Position numbers and translations under genes: made by a program. From positions 1 through 6,426 of the forward strand of contig JAAYZH010000137.1 in assembly GCA_012514965.1 (NCBI GenBank): a DNA stretch of 6,426 nucleotides, written 5' to 3'. Position 1 is the stretch's first letter. Every line of letters starts with the position of its first letter. Under the pieces are notes generated by a model. That model searched no databases. It saw nothing but the letters and a program-made list of their open reading frames with translations, and was not told the origin of the DNA. The DNA comes from Clostridiaceae bacterium (GTDB taxonomy: Bacteria > Bacillota > Clostridia > Saccharofermentanales > Fastidiosipilaceae). This document shows, piece by piece, positions 1-6,409 of the stretch.

Positions 1-22
1 GTTTACTATGTAGGTTAACGAA

Positions 23-52
23 ATGATAAGGGCGATTAGCGACTCGTGTCAA
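23..52 (-). promoter_or_regulatory. Leftward sigma-70-type promoter leaving the window
   Basis: Read on the minus strand, a perfect -35 hexamer TTGACA (52 to 47) is followed after 18 bp by TATCAT (28 to 23), which matches the -10 consensus at five of six positions. Transcription would start near position 16 and run out of the left edge, so the gene it serves is not visible. It lies about 47 bp beyond the stop of the minus-strand ZIP gene, and I see no terminator hairpin between them, so ZIP transcripts may also read through. The match is good but rests on sequence alone. Confidence 0.5.
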
Positions 53-98
53 GCGAATTTGCGCGAGAAAGCAGAATGAATTCCAGGAATATTTTAGC

Positions 99-887
99 CT
101 AACCGAGTGCAACGTCCAGAATCATCATGAGGGCAAAGCCCATGGCGACGCCGATCGTGCCGATGTTGCTGTGTTTGCCCATTTGCGACTCTGGGATCAA
201 CTCTTCTACCACCACGTAGATCATTGCTCCTGCCGCGAAGGACAGGAAATAGGGCAGCAAGGGTGTGATGTGCTGGGTGAGGAGCAGGGTGAGGAAAGCA
301 CCGACGGGTTCGACCAGACCGGAGCCGAAACCATAGCTGAAAGCACGGTTCTTGCTCATGCCGGTTCCGAGCAGCGGCATGGAAATAATCGCCCCTTCAG
401 GGAAGTTCTGCAGAGCTATACCGATGGCCAGGGCAAAGGCACCCGCCATTGTGATATTCGTCTGGCCGGACAGCAAGCCGGCAAAAACCACACCGACTGC
501 CATGCCCTCGGGTAAGTTATGCAGCGTCACGGCAAAGATAAGCATAGTCGATTTCTTGAGATCCGCCTGCATACCTTCCTCTGTATCAGAAGCGGCATGA
601 ATATGTGGCACCAGGCTGTCCATGAGGAGCAAAAACCCCATGCCAAGCAAAAAGCCGACAGCAGCAGGTATCCAGGGGATTACGCCTTGATCTTCGGCCA
701 TGTCGATACCCGGAATCAGCAGGGACCAGACCGATGCTGCAATCATCACGCCTGAGGCAAAGCCCAGGAGCAGTTTCTGTAAAGCAGGCTTAATCTCCTC
801 CTTGAGGAAGTAAACCATGCCGGCGCCCAGTGTGGTGCCGATCAAGGGAATCATAATGCCAATCGCCACTTTTACATTGTCACTCAT
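99..887 (-). CDS. ZIP-family divalent metal transporter (GufA/ZupT-like)
   Basis: This 262-residue integral membrane protein belongs to the ZIP family, which moves Zn2+, Fe2+ or Mn2+ into the cytoplasm. About eight membrane segments can be seen (roughly residues 8-28, 39-59, 72-92, 115-138, 145-170, 185-205, 213-230, 241-260), the usual ZIP number and length. The two metal-site signatures are intact: HNLPEG in segment 4 (H123, N124, E127) and QNFPEG in segment 5 (Q160, N161, E164). Segment 7 carries the acidic EEL pair (E228, E229). These line up with the binuclear metal site described for bacterial ZIPs such as BbZIP. The loop after segment 3 has two histidines (H95, H97), a common metal-relay feature. 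The frame is open 27 codons further upstream, but I start at MSDNVK because AGGAGG lies 4 bases before that ATG and the added residues would cover the promoter. The gene stands alone, divergent from dinB. Metal specificity cannot be read from the sequence. Confidence 0.93.
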   Translation of the reverse strand: MSDNVKVAIGIMIPLIGTTLGAGMVYFLKEEIKPALQKLLLGFASGVMIAASVWSLLIPGIDMAEDQGVIPWIPAAVGFLLGMGFLLLMDSLVPHIHAASDTEEGMQADLKKSTMLIFAVTLHNLPEGMAVGVVFAGLLSGQTNITMAGAFALAIGIALQNFPEGAIISMPLLGTGMSKNRAFSYGFGSGLVEPVGAFLTLLLTQHITPLLPYFLSFAAGAMIYVVVEELIPESQMGKHSNIGTIGVAMGFALMMILDVALG

Positions 888-891
888 AGTG

Positions 892-897
892 CCTCCT
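892..897 (-). promoter_or_regulatory. Strong Shine-Dalgarno site fixing the ZIP start
   Basis: On the minus strand a perfect AGGAGG lies 4 bases before the ATG at 887. It decides the start in favour of the 262-residue protein rather than the 27-codon-longer open frame beginning at 968. Confidence 0.85.
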
Positions 898-911
898 AGA
901 ATCCAAATCAA

Positions 912-927
912 GCGCCAGTTTAGGCGC
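912..927 (-). promoter_or_regulatory. Small GC hairpin in the ZIP mRNA leader
   Basis: GCGCC (912-916) and GGCGC (923-927) form a perfect 5-bp inverted repeat around a 6-nt loop. In the ZIP transcript this all-G/C stem sits between the predicted transcription start and the ribosome binding site, ending about 14 nt before the AGGAGG. It could affect mRNA stability or translation. It lacks a U-run, so it is not a terminator, and it is too small to be a known riboswitch. Confidence 0.35.
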
Positions 928-928
928 C

Positions 929-952
929 GCCTTATATTATATAGCATAAGGC
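929..952. promoter_or_regulatory. 24-bp palindrome over the ZIP promoter, candidate operator
   Basis: Arms GCCTTAT (929-935) and ATAAGGC (946-952) are perfect inverted repeats, and the inner bases extend the symmetry so that 10 of 12 positions per half match. The dyad covers the predicted -10 of the ZIP gene (936-941) and its right arm reaches toward the -35. A protein bound here would block or remodel that promoter, as expected for a metal-sensing regulator of a metal importer. I cannot assign it to Fur, MntR/DtxR, NikR or MerR-type boxes with confidence, and no regulator gene is in the window. Confidence 0.5.
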
Positions 953-962
953 AGGGGGTGAA
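936..962 (-). promoter_or_regulatory. Promoter of the ZIP gene
   Basis: On the minus strand a perfect TATAAT (941 to 936) lies 49 bp before the ATG at 887. The best -35 is TTCACC (962 to 957), four of six matches, at a short 15-bp spacing. The overlapping TAATAT two bases further on would give 17 bp. The -10 is convincing while the -35 is ordinary, which would suit a promoter needing an activator or one controlled by the overlapping palindrome. Confidence 0.5.
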
Positions 963-1011
963 CGCCATTCATTCTGGTAACTTGATTGTCGCTCAGCCGA
1001 GGTTTCGCAGG

Positions 1012-1017
1012 TACAAT
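1012..1017 (+). promoter_or_regulatory. Possible dinB -10 element, implying a very short leader
   Basis: TACAAT matches the -10 consensus at five of six positions and lies 6 bases before the dinB ATG at 1024, so a transcript starting from it would begin at or next to the start codon. No convincing -35 stands at the usual distance; TTGTCG at 986-991 is 20 bp away and TTGATT at 982-987 is 24 bp away. No LexA/DinR-type box is evident. Treat as tentative. Confidence 0.25.
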
Positions 1018-1023
1018 GAATGT

Positions 1024-2220
1024 ATGGACCGCAAAATTCTGCACATCGACATGAATAGTTTCTACGCCTCGGTGGAGCTGCTGACCCGGCCTGATTTGCG
1101 CGACAAGCCGGTTGTGGTCGGCGGTGATGAATCGCTTCGCCATGGAATCGTGCTGGCGAAGAACGAGATCGCCAAGGCCTTTGGAATCAAGACCGCGGAG
1201 ACACTTTATTTAGCACGTCAGAAAGCCCCCCATCTCGTGGTGCTGCCACCGCATCACGAGCTCTATCACGAGTATTCACAGAGGGCACAGGCTATATACC
1301 GGGAGTACAGTGAGCGTGTGCAGCCTTTTGGCCCGGATGAAGCCTGGCTTGATGTGAGTCATAGGCCCGAAAGCGGCGAAGCATTGGCCGCAGAGATCAA
1401 GGCACGGGTGCGGGGAGAGCTTGGTCTCACAGTTTCGGTTGGCGTGTCCTGGAACAAGACCTTTGCCAAAATGGGCAGCGATCATCGCAAGCCTGACGCG
1501 ATTACGCTTATCACGCGCGAGAACTACAAGGATATTCTCTGGCAGAAGCCGGTCGATGAATTCCTCTTCGTCGGGGCGGCGACAGCCGCCAGACTGCAGC
1601 AGCTTGGTATTCGCACAGTGGGCGATTTGGCTGCGGCCGATCCGGAGCAACTGTCGAAAATCCTGGGGAAAAACGCCTGGTCATTGGTCTTCAATGCGCG
1701 TGGTGAAGATGACTCGCCAGTGCTGTCAGAGGCTGAGCAAGGTCCGCCTAAGTCAATCGGTGTGTCGCAAACCACCTCGCGTGATCTTACGAAGGCAGAG
1801 GCAATCAGGGACTTATTCACGGAGATCAGCGGGGAAGTCGCGCAACGAATGGCTGAACAGGGCATGCGCGGCCGTACGGTTCGCATTGTAGTGCGTGACA
1901 CGAATTTCGTGACGAAGACCCGACAGCGAAGCCTTGTGACAGCTGTGACGGAGGCTTCTGACATCCTGCGCGAAGCCTGGGAGCTCTATGAAGAACACTT
2001 TGCGGGCGGCGTGCCGCTGCGCCTCCTGGGGATCACGATTGATCAGCTGGAGAGCCGCGACGCTGCAGAGCAAATGAGTTTGGACGACCTTCTTGCGCAG
2101 ACTCCACGGTCAGCCTCCGCGGCCAAAGCGGCGAATCCGCTGGTGGATGCGTTGCTGGAAGAATTGCAGCAGCGTTTTGGCCCAGAACACATTCGTAAGG
2201 GGTATAAAAAGGACAGGTGA
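1024..2220 (+). CDS. dinB: DNA polymerase IV (Y-family, DinB)
   Basis: A 398-residue Y-family translesion polymerase, which copies past damaged bases with low fidelity in the cytoplasm. The N-terminus carries the first catalytic aspartate (D9) in HIDMNSFYASVE, with Y14 at the steric-gate position that excludes ribonucleotides. The other two metal-binding acids are D105 and E106 in GPDEAWLDV. The palm motif SVGVSWNKTFAKMGSD spans about 138-153, followed by KPDAI; a helix-hairpin-helix thumb segment (about 183-225, containing LGIRTVGDLA) and the little-finger domain (about 243-345) follow. QMSLDDL near 350-356 resembles a beta-clamp-binding motif, though it is not a perfect match. Length is normal for the family. 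The frame is open from 817, but homology begins at MDRKILH, so I start at 1024. That start has only a weak AGGT (1009-1012) upstream and no good Shine-Dalgarno. It may be leaderless. Confidence 0.95.
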   Translation: MDRKILHIDMNSFYASVELLTRPDLRDKPVVVGGDESLRHGIVLAKNEIAKAFGIKTAETLYLARQKAPHLVVLPPHHELYHEYSQRAQAIYREYSERVQPFGPDEAWLDVSHRPESGEALAAEIKARVRGELGLTVSVGVSWNKTFAKMGSDHRKPDAITLITRENYKDILWQKPVDEFLFVGAATAARLQQLGIRTVGDLAAADPEQLSKILGKNAWSLVFNARGEDDSPVLSEAEQGPPKSIGVSQTTSRDLTKAEAIRDLFTEISGEVAQRMAEQGMRGRTVRIVVRDTNFVTKTRQRSLVTAVTEASDILREAWELYEEHFAGGVPLRLLGITIDQLESRDAAEQMSLDDLLAQTPRSASAAKAANPLVDALLEELQQRFGPEHIRKGYKKDR

Positions 2221-2264
2221 CGAGAAGACTGTCAGCTTGACCTTTTGGCCTTTGAGACCTAAGC

Positions 2265-2292
2265 TTACTGGTAGATTATCATGTCCTATATA
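2265..2292 (+). promoter_or_regulatory. Weak candidate promoter for the FAD-enzyme/membrane-protein pair
   Basis: TATATA (2287-2292) is a five-of-six -10 match lying 38 bp before the ATG at 2331, but the matching -35 (TTACTG, 2265-2270, 16-bp spacing) is poor. A better -35, TTGACC at 2237-2242, has only a poor -10 (TAAGCT, 2260-2265) behind it. I see no strong terminator after dinB, so the pair may instead, or also, be transcribed by read-through. Confidence 0.25.
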
Positions 2293-2330
2293 CCTTACTT
2301 TGCACGAATTCAAGAGAAACTGAGGAGTTT

Positions 2331-3890
2331 ATGGAACGCGTTATTATCATCGGAGCCGGACCGGCGGGGCTTACCACGGCCTGGAGTCTTCTGCAACATA
2401 CAGAGATCAAGCCCATTATCCTCGAAGAAACCGCCTTTATCGGCGGTATTTCACGTACTGCAAATTATAAGGGCAACCGCATGGATCTGGGCGGCCATCG
2501 CTTCTTCAGCAAGAGCAGTGAGGTCAATGCGATCTGGGATGCCTTGATGCCCGTACAGGGCGCGCCGGCCTATGATGACAAGAAGCTTGGCTGGGCGAAG
2601 ACCTTCGCGCCCGGCGGCCCGGATCCCGAGACCAGCGATCGTGTCATGCTCCTGCGCCACCGTGTTTCGCGGATTCTTTACCGCCGCAGGTTTTTCGATT
2701 ATCCCATCAGCATGAAGATGGAGACCTTCAAGAACCTGGGCCTGGGAGCCACCATGAAGGCCGGCTTCGGTTATCTCGGTGCTGCCGTGAAGAAATTGCC
2801 TGAGGATTCGCTGGAGAACTTCTACATCAATCGTTTTGGCAAGCCCCTCTACAGCATGTTTTTTGAGAATTACACCGAGAAGGTCTGGGGGCGTCATCCT
2901 TCGAAGATCTCTGCGGACTGGGGTTCGCAGCGAGTCAAGGGCCTTTCTTTGGTCAAAACCGTCCTGAATGCCGTGAGCAAGCCCTTCCGTAAGGGCAACA
3001 GTACGGAAACCTCCCTGATCGAGCAATTCTCGTACCCCAAGATGGGCCCGGGCCAGTTCTGGGAAACCATGGCAGCTGATATTGTGAAGATGGGCGGGGA
3101 GATTCACTTTGACCAGAAGGTCAGCAGTATCCGCCTGGGTGAGGCTGGAATTCAGGAGATCATCGCCGAACATCCCGGCACCGGCGAGCAGACCAGCTGG
3201 ACAGGGGATTATTATGTCTCTTCGATGCCGGTTCGCGACCTGGTCGACAATATGGAAGGCGCTGTGCCTGCTCGCGTTCGTGAACTGGCTCACGGCTTGC
3301 CTTACCGCGACTTTATGACGGTAGGACTCCTGGCAGACAAGCTCCTCCTCGAGAATCAGACTTCGCAGACTACCCTGCATGGCGGTGTGCCGGACAACTG
3401 GATCTATATTCAGGAGGATGATGTCCTGATCGGCCGTCTGCAGATCTTCAACAACTGGTCTCCCTACATGCCTGCTGATCCTGAGCATTCGATCTGGATC
3501 GGACTTGAGTATTTCTGCAGCGAAGGCGATCAATACTGGAATATGAGTGACGAAGACTTTATCAAGCTCGCGATCGATGAACTTGTTAAGATCAAGGTAG
3601 TAGAGCGCAGCGCAGTCAAGGATGCCTGCAGGATTCGCGTGAAGAAGGCCTATCCGGCGTACTTCGATACATATGCAGATTTCGACGAGGTGAAGTCCTG
3701 GCTGCTCACGCAGCAGAACCTGATCTGTGTCGGCCGCAATGGTCAGCACCGCTACAACAACATGGACCATTCCATGCTGACCGGCCTGCGCGCCTCAGAG
3801 GTGATAACAGGGCAGGCTCCTGCTGAAACGGTCTGGGAAGTCAACACAGAGAAGCAATACCACGAGAAGAAGGAGACACAAGAGTCATGA
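2331..3890 (+). CDS. FAD-dependent oxidoreductase, UDP-galactopyranose mutase/amine-oxidase-like
   Basis: A 519-residue soluble flavoprotein. The N-terminal Rossmann fold is plain: [11 protein letters not shown] gives the dinucleotide-binding GxGxxG (residues 8-13), the next strand ends in the acidic pair E32-E33 expected to hold the ribose, and GGISRT plus [10 protein letters not shown] (52-61) follow, a signature of the NAD(P)/FAD oxidoreductase group that includes UDP-galactopyranose mutase and protoporphyrinogen-oxidase-like enzymes. ENYTEKVWG (179-187) echoes the mutase family. [15 protein letters not shown] (468-482) is the C-terminal FAD-contacting segment. The start is supported by GAGGAG (2322-2327). 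The stop overlaps the next gene by 4 bases (ATGA), so the two are translationally coupled. Relatives often sit beside glycosyltransferases in envelope-polysaccharide loci, and the downstream partner here fits. I infer action on an activated or lipid-linked sugar. The reaction (ring contraction, oxidation or other) is unknown, and the protein is longer than classical mutases (about 370-400 residues). Confidence 0.85.
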   Translation: MERVIIIGAGPAGLTTAWSLLQHTEIKPIILEETAFIGGISRTANYKGNRMDLGGHRFFSKSSEVNAIWDALMPVQGAPAYDDKKLGWAKTFAPGGPDPETSDRVMLLRHRVSRILYRRRFFDYPISMKMETFKNLGLGATMKAGFGYLGAAVKKLPEDSLENFYINRFGKPLYSMFFENYTEKVWGRHPSKISADWGSQRVKGLSLVKTVLNAVSKPFRKGNSTETSLIEQFSYPKMGPGQFWETMAADIVKMGGEIHFDQKVSSIRLGEAGIQEIIAEHPGTGEQTSWTGDYYVSSMPVRDLVDNMEGAVPARVRELAHGLPYRDFMTVGLLADKLLLENQTSQTTLHGGVPDNWIYIQEDDVLIGRLQIFNNWSPYMPADPEHSIWIGLEYFCSEGDQYWNMSDEDFIKLAIDELVKIKVVERSAVKDACRIRVKKAYPAYFDTYADFDEVKSWLLTQQNLICVGRNGQHRYNNMDHSMLTGLRASEVITGQAPAETVWEVNTEKQYHEKKETQES

Positions 3891-5599
3891 AAGCCTCTCG
3901 CTTCCGGACTCCCGGACGGCTGGATGCTTTGAGCCGTCGCGGCGGCGCAGTCTGGACTTTGCCGGATTGGCTGGGTCTGGATTTTCTGCTGGTTGTTCTG
4001 GCGATTCTTGTATTCTATATTTGGTGGCCATCGCGCGGCTATTTTCACGCGGATAATACCGATACTATCCTCTGGGCGCAGTCCAGTCTTGAAGCGGGCC
4101 GGGTGTTTAATCCCGATTTCCATTACGCGGCCTTGCTGCCTTTCGGAGCGAATCTTTGGTATGTGCCGCTCGTGGCAGTAGGCGGATTGACGATGAATGT
4201 ACAGCTGGCGGGGATGACGGTTTTTCTGCTGGTTATCACCTTGTCGCTTCTGTATTTTTTCAGGAGTTTAGCCTGGCGTTTCGGTGAGAGTTTTTTTGCT
4301 GTGGCCCTGTCATTGCTGTTGTTCTCCGGCAGCAACAAGCTTCGCGAGATTTTCTGGGGGCATGTGATTTATTACAGCCTGGGAATTGTGATTTTGTCCT
4401 TGGGACTTGGGTTGCTGTTTCGCCAAAGGCAAGCCCCTCATGACGATGAGCGGAAATCCAAACGCTGGTTCCGGGCGGTTTTGCTAGTCTTACTGTCGCT
4501 GGGGGCTGCGACCAACGGCTTTCAGGTGATGGCTGTATTTGCAGTACCGCTCTTGGGGGCCCTGGCTCTGGAAGCATTCTTGGGAGCAGATCGAGAAGAG
4601 CGTCGTCACCTCTTCCGCCGTAATGGCGTACCGGCAGCGCAGATCTTCAGCGGAACTGCTTTAGGGGTACTGCTGCTCGTTTTTCTGCGGCGTGACGGGG
4701 TCAATGCGGGCTATGCCGAAGCCTACACGACGTGGTCAGCTTCCGATACCTGGCAGGCGAGTTTCCAAAAAATCGTTCCCGATTACTTGCGCCTCTTTGG
4801 CGCCGAGAACACAAGCACTATACACTTGCTCAGCCTGGATTCTCTCTTATTAGGTCTGGTGCTGCTGACAGCCTGGCTGGTCGTCATCATTCCGCTGTTG
4901 CAATTGTTCCATTATAAGAACATCCGCAGCGAGTCTACGAGGCTCCTGCTGCTGACGCATGCTATTCAATCCTTTATTCTGCTCTTTCTCTACGTAGTAG
5001 GGAAGTTATCCGGCGCAAACTGGCGTTTGACGCCTCTCTTGGCAACTTCGGTAATCAGCAGCCTGGTGGTTATCCGTGATTGGCTGCGTGTGCCGAGGTC
5101 CGATGAATGGTTCTCTCGGACAGATGTAGACCACAGGCCCGAAGCCTGGCGTTTCGCGATCGTGTTCTTGGCTGTAATCGCCGGCGGGGCTTTGGCCAAC
5201 GCGTACGCAATCCTCAAGATGCCACCGGATTATGGCCAAAACTCGCAGTTGTATCTGGACAAAAACTATATTCTAAGCAATGAGCTTGAATATGGCTACG
5301 CGACCTTCTGGCAGGCCAATGCACTGACGCTCTTGACCGACTCTCAGTGTCTAGTCCGCGCCGTTGAGGTAAATGCAGAGAAAGGCTCGCATCTGCGTGA
5401 TTATCAGAATATGGACAGCTGGTATGAAGTGCAGCCTGGTGTCGAAGAATACTTCTTACTGCTCACACAGGCTGAGCTTGCTGACCTTCGCACGTCTCCG
5501 GACTGGCTGCTCTTACAAAGCCAGCTGAGCAAAATCGAGCAGGTAGGGCAGCATATCTTTGTCCATTTCCCGGAACACCTTCCTGAACTTTTCGAATGA
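3887..5599 (+). CDS. Multi-spanning membrane protein, putative GT-C-type glycosyltransferase
   Basis: A 570-residue integral membrane protein I cannot name. A short basic N-terminus (1-29) precedes the first membrane helix (about 30-48). The loop after it reads HADNTDT, with D56 and D59 spaced like the acidic motif that GT-C glycosyltransferases carry in their first extracytoplasmic loop. Further hydrophobic segments lie near 84-100, 106-125, 135-148, 157-178, 197-212, 213-231, 252-267, 316-340, 352-372, 379-398 and 421-441. A soluble C-terminal domain (about 442-570) follows, containing [19 protein letters not shown]. Many helices, an early acidic loop and a C-terminal soluble domain are the GT-C layout, whose members transfer sugars from polyprenyl-phosphate donors on the outer face of the membrane. 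The start overlaps the stop of the FAD-enzyme gene; AAGGAG (3870-3875) lies 11 bases before it. GT-C is inferred from architecture; a transporter or a polymer-ligase-like protein is possible. Confidence 0.8.
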   Translation: MKASRFRTPGRLDALSRRGGAVWTLPDWLGLDFLLVVLAILVFYIWWPSRGYFHADNTDTILWAQSSLEAGRVFNPDFHYAALLPFGANLWYVPLVAVGGLTMNVQLAGMTVFLLVITLSLLYFFRSLAWRFGESFFAVALSLLLFSGSNKLREIFWGHVIYYSLGIVILSLGLGLLFRQRQAPHDDERKSKRWFRAVLLVLLSLGAATNGFQVMAVFAVPLLGALALEAFLGADREERRHLFRRNGVPAAQIFSGTALGVLLLVFLRRDGVNAGYAEAYTTWSASDTWQASFQKIVPDYLRLFGAENTSTIHLLSLDSLLLGLVLLTAWLVVIIPLLQLFHYKNIRSESTRLLLLTHAIQSFILLFLYVVGKLSGANWRLTPLLATSVISSLVVIRDWLRVPRSDEWFSRTDVDHRPEAWRFAIVFLAVIAGGALANAYAILKMPPDYGQNSQLYLDKNYILSNELEYGYATFWQANALTLLTDSQCLVRAVEVNAEKGSHLRDYQNMDSWYEVQPGVEEYFLLLTQAELADLRTSPDWLLLQSQLSKIEQVGQHIFVHFPEHLPELFE

Positions 5600-5681
5600 A
5601 GATTTTAGGGGCAGACAGTTTGTCTTAGGAAATTGTCCGAATCGCCCGCGTGATACAGACGTTTTCCTGTGTATTTGGTAA

Positions 5682-5687
5682 TATAGT
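5682..5687 (+). promoter_or_regulatory. Possible -10 element for the desulfoferrodoxin gene
   Basis: TATAGT (five of six) lies within an AT-rich stretch 60 bp before the ATG at 5748, overlapping a second candidate, TAATAT (5679-5684). No clear -35 stands 16-18 bp upstream. The 148-bp spacer from the preceding stop suggests an independent promoter, but this assignment is weak. No convincing Per or Fur box can be read around it. Confidence 0.25.
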
Positions 5688-5735
5688 GATAAGTGTTCCC
5701 ACATTACAACAGAATTCAGAATGGGGACGAATTAT

Positions 5736-5740
5736 GGAGG
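5736..5740 (+). promoter_or_regulatory. Shine-Dalgarno site fixing the dfx start
   Basis: GGAGG is placed 7 bases before the ATG at 5748. It settles the start there and not at the in-frame ATG at 5721, nine codons upstream, which would put this ribosome binding site inside the gene. Confidence 0.85.
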
Positions 5741-5747
5741 TACATAC

Positions 5748-6125
5748 ATGACGGATTTTAGATTTTATGAGTGTTCAGAGTGCGGCACCGCGGCGGAATT
5801 GCTCTATGAAGGCGCCGGCGCGTTGGTTTGCTGCGGCAAAGAAATGGTAGAGCTGCAAGCCGGCACGAAGGATGCCGCCTTGGAGAAGCATGTTCCCGAA
5901 GTAACTCGCGAAGGAAATCAGGTCCATGTGCAGGTCGGTTCAGTCGAGCATCCGATGACTGACAAGCACTACATCGTCTTCATCGCAGTCGTTCAGGGCA
6001 ACAAGGTACAGCGTGTGAATCTGCAGCCGGGTGAAACACCTAAGGCCGACTTTGTCGTCGAAGACGGTCCGATCGTGGTCTATGAATACTGCAATCTGCA
6101 TGGTTTGTGGAAAACCGAAGCGTAA
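5748..6125 (+). CDS. dfx: Desulfoferrodoxin (two-iron superoxide reductase)
   Basis: A 125-residue cytoplasmic protein that reduces superoxide to hydrogen peroxide without releasing oxygen, the typical defence of anaerobes. The N-terminal desulforedoxin-like domain has all four rubredoxin-type iron ligands: C9 and C12 (CxxC) and the adjacent pair C28-C29. The catalytic C-terminal domain keeps the full square-pyramidal iron site: H48 in EKHVP, H68 in EHP, H74, C115 and H118 in CNLHG. These numbers are the same as those of the well-studied Desulfovibrio desulfuricans protein. E46 and K47, next to the first histidine, match the conserved residues that steer superoxide and protonate the product. 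The length is that of the family. It stands alone, with its own strong ribosome binding site and terminator. Electrons probably come from a rubredoxin-like partner, not in the window. Confidence 0.97.
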   Translation: MTDFRFYECSECGTAAELLYEGAGALVCCGKEMVELQAGTKDAALEKHVPEVTREGNQVHVQVGSVEHPMTDKHYIVFIAVVQGNKVQRVNLQPGETPKADFVVEDGPIVVYEYCNLHGLWKTEA

Positions 6126-6158
6126 GACATTACCGGTTAAGCCCAGTGCTATTAGAGA

Positions 6159-6201
6159 GGCTGTCTCTCATCAATTGATTGATGAGAGGCAGCCCCTTCT
6201 T
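6159..6201 (+). terminator. Rho-independent terminator after dfx
   Basis: A 17-bp inverted repeat begins 33 bases after the dfx stop. The left arm is 6159-6175 and the right arm 6178-6194, and all positions pair apart from one G-U wobble (T6164 with G6189). The two central bases leave room for a small loop once the inner A-T pairs open. CCTTCTTCTACTCTT follows, giving a pyrimidine-rich but imperfect T-tract. The stem is long for a simple terminator. The near symmetry may let it act on the opposite strand too. Confidence 0.8.
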
Positions 6202-6338
6202 CTACTCTTGGGTGGACTTGGTAGGGCGAGTATCGAGAGGAAGTGTTCTGGGCTTGGAATATCGGCAATTTTCTCCACAGCCCCCTCGGAATTGGACAAA
6301 ATTTGCGAAAGTGTGTGCCCGGCGCGAGGCCACTGAAG

Positions 6339-6355
6339 CCCGAATCGTGGCAAAA
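6339..6355 (+). repeat. Exact 17-bp direct repeat, copy 1
   Basis: CCCGAATCGTGGCAAAA, identical to the word at 6410-6426, 71 bp further on. It sits inside the degenerate repeat array. A chance 17-bp identity in a window this size is very unlikely. Confidence 0.85.
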
Positions 6356-6357
6356 AC

Positions 6358-6392
6358 CCGAGTTGTGTGGCCACTCCGCTTGGATAACTCGG
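6358..6392. repeat. Inverted repeat CCGAGTT/AACTCGG within the array
   Basis: Perfect 7-bp arms CCGAGTT (6358-6364) and AACTCGG (6386-6392) flank a 21-nt interval that itself contains the 8-bp palindrome GTGGCCAC (6367-6374). The segment lies exactly between the two copies of the 17-mer and could fold as a cruciform or RNA hairpin. Confidence 0.5.
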
Positions 6393-6409
6393 ATATTTGT
6401 CCCCAGAAC

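Noticed and set aside
954..1020. LexA/DinR SOS box upstream of dinB
   Set aside because: GAACGCCATTC at 960-970 superficially resembles half of a GAAC-N4-GTTC box, but the second half and the spacing do not fit.
1421..1891. A 156-codon plus-strand open frame inside dinB
   Set aside because: It is out of frame with well-conserved Pol IV motifs and shows no domain of its own.
2451..3770. A 439-codon open frame on the minus strand opposite the FAD-enzyme gene
   Set aside because: It lies entirely within a gene with clear FAD-binding motifs, its translation has no recognisable domain, and no ribosome binding site was identified for it. It is a by-product of GC-rich codon third positions.
5613..5625. 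AGACA-GTT-TGTCT hairpin after the membrane-protein gene as a terminator
   Set aside because: The stem is only 5 bp and no T-run follows; it is too weak to call.
5676..5692. PerR-type operator upstream of dfx
   Set aside because: The AT-rich stretch around GGTAATATAGTGATAA lacks the dyad symmetry of a Per box.
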